A DNA stretch of 14,438 bases from Smithella sp. ME-1 (GTDB lineage: Bacteria; Desulfobacterota; Syntrophia; Syntrophales; Smithellaceae): positions 1 to 14,438 of the forward strand of contig AWGX01000318.1 of NCBI GenBank assembly GCA_000495415.1, in the 5' to 3' direction. Both the position numbers and the translations under genes were made by a program. Positions 13,915 through 14,438 of the stretch are shown one piece after another (position 1 is the stretch's first letter; every line of letters begins with the position of its first letter). The notes under the pieces were generated by a model. It saw only the letters and a list, made by a program, of their open reading frames with translations, was not told where the DNA came from and made no database searches.

Positions 13915-14403
13915 TCACTTCTTCTTTTGGCTTGATTTGAATCGTTGATACGCGTCGGTAAATTTTTCTACTTTATCCTGTTTTAAAAGTGTAAGGACTA
14001 TTTCTTTAATCGGTTTCCAGTGGTTAGTTTTATCAGCCCCGAAGATTATCGTTCCATGGTCAATCAGATGCAGTAATTCCCTTTTAGTCAGAAACATCTG
14101 GAAATCGACAATCAAACGGTTAAAAGCATTGTAGGAGTGATAGGAGGAAATGTATTCCTTAATTCTTTTGTAATTAGTTGTGTTCACTTCCAAATCGTCT
14201 ATCAGGCTATTGACGGCACGGAAAGCAATTGTTTCCGCTTTATCGTAAGCATCTTTCTTATCAAGTACCTCATGCTCGGCAATATGATCTAAGATCACGT
14301 CTTTAATATCTTCCAGTGTGTTCTTGGGACCGTCGGTCTTTTTTTGAATTAATACAACCAGCTTATCTATTTCGGGGATTTCTCCTTTGAAAAGTTCAAG
14401 CAT
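13915..14403 (-). CDS. Unrecognised helical cytoplasmic protein; N-terminus uncertain
   Basis: 162 residues from the ATG at 14403. No domain recognised. The protein is highly charged, mostly helical by composition, without Cys, signal peptide or membrane segment. Features seen: KKTDGPKNTLEDIKDVILDHI near the start, a Tyr/Asn-rich middle (ISSYHSYNAFNRL), HLIDHGTIIFGADK, and a lysine tail (SSQKKK). Four bases before the ATG lies a run of 17 G on the coding strand. With this exact run length the frame stays open to the window edge (ALEKQ, then Gly residues), so the true start may lie beyond the window. The gene is separated from the next one downstream by an AT-rich gap. Function unknown. Confidence 0.6.
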   Translation of the reverse strand: MLELFKGEIPEIDKLVVLIQKKTDGPKNTLEDIKDVILDHIAEHEVLDKKDAYDKAETIAFRAVNSLIDDLEVNTTNYKRIKEYISSYHSYNAFNRLIVDFQMFLTKRELLHLIDHGTIIFGADKTNHWKPIKEIVLTLLKQDKVEKFTDAYQRFKSSQKKK

Positions 14404-14407
14404 GTTT

Positions 14408-14424
14408 CCCCCCCCCCCCCCCCC
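14408..14424. repeat. Homopolymer of 17 C (G on the coding strand) at a start codon
   Basis: An uninterrupted run of 17 C on the plus strand, four bases from the ATG of the minus-strand gene and 14 bases from the window end. Either a slippage-prone contingency tract or a sequencing/assembly artefact at a contig end. Confidence 0.85.
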
Positions 14425-14438
14425 TGCTTCTCCAGGGC

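Overview
The window reads as a chromosomal segment of an anaerobic or microaerophilic Gram-negative bacterium, most likely a Desulfobacterota (deltaproteobacterial) or Syntrophus-like lineage. This assignment is inference. It rests on the abundance of small Fe-S proteins, a class I hybrid-cluster protein with its Crp/Fnr regulator, an anaerobic-type radical SAM/ketosynthase pair, a PilT-type ATPase, and a TGTCATTGCGAG-type dispersed palindrome. There is no rRNA, tRNA, CRISPR array or recognisable transposase.

Left part (1-5000, all genes on the minus strand): a small secreted protein of unknown function lies downstream of a PilT/PilU-family motor ATPase. Next comes a protein with a winged-helix-like N-terminus, an extreme Cys cluster and two 4Fe-4S clusters, closed by a long hairpin terminator. 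Last is a six-TM GGEEF diguanylate cyclase with an intact I-site and a near-consensus sigma70 promoter wrapped in GTCA/TGAC half-sites.

Middle part (5000-7500, plus strand): a two-gene unit pairs a B12-binding-type radical SAM enzyme with a KASIII/DarB-like ketosynthase. It looks like a minimal pathway for an unusual acyl product. Its leader carries an intrinsic-terminator-like hairpin where no upstream gene needs terminating.

Nitrosative-stress block (7500-11350): a minus-strand run of hcp, an Hcp-associated ferredoxin, an unlisted 29-residue membrane microprotein and a YgbA-family protein diverges from a cysteine-free Crp/Fnr regulator that I call HcpR-like. A single 16-bp palindrome between hcp and the regulator sits exactly at -41.5 of a predicted hcp promoter. 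The same palindrome covers the -35 of the regulator promoter, which suggests activation of hcp together with autorepression. The block also holds a repeat element between hcp and the ferredoxin gene, and a perfect 31-nt palindrome inside the ygbA coding sequence. It is visibly GC-richer than the flanks.

Right part (11400-14438): a stand-alone, atypical receiver-domain protein (plus strand), a divergent orphan biotin carboxylase-like protein (minus strand), an AT-rich gap, and an unrecognised helical protein (minus strand). The start codon of the last is preceded by a run of 17 G on the coding strand, close to the window edge.
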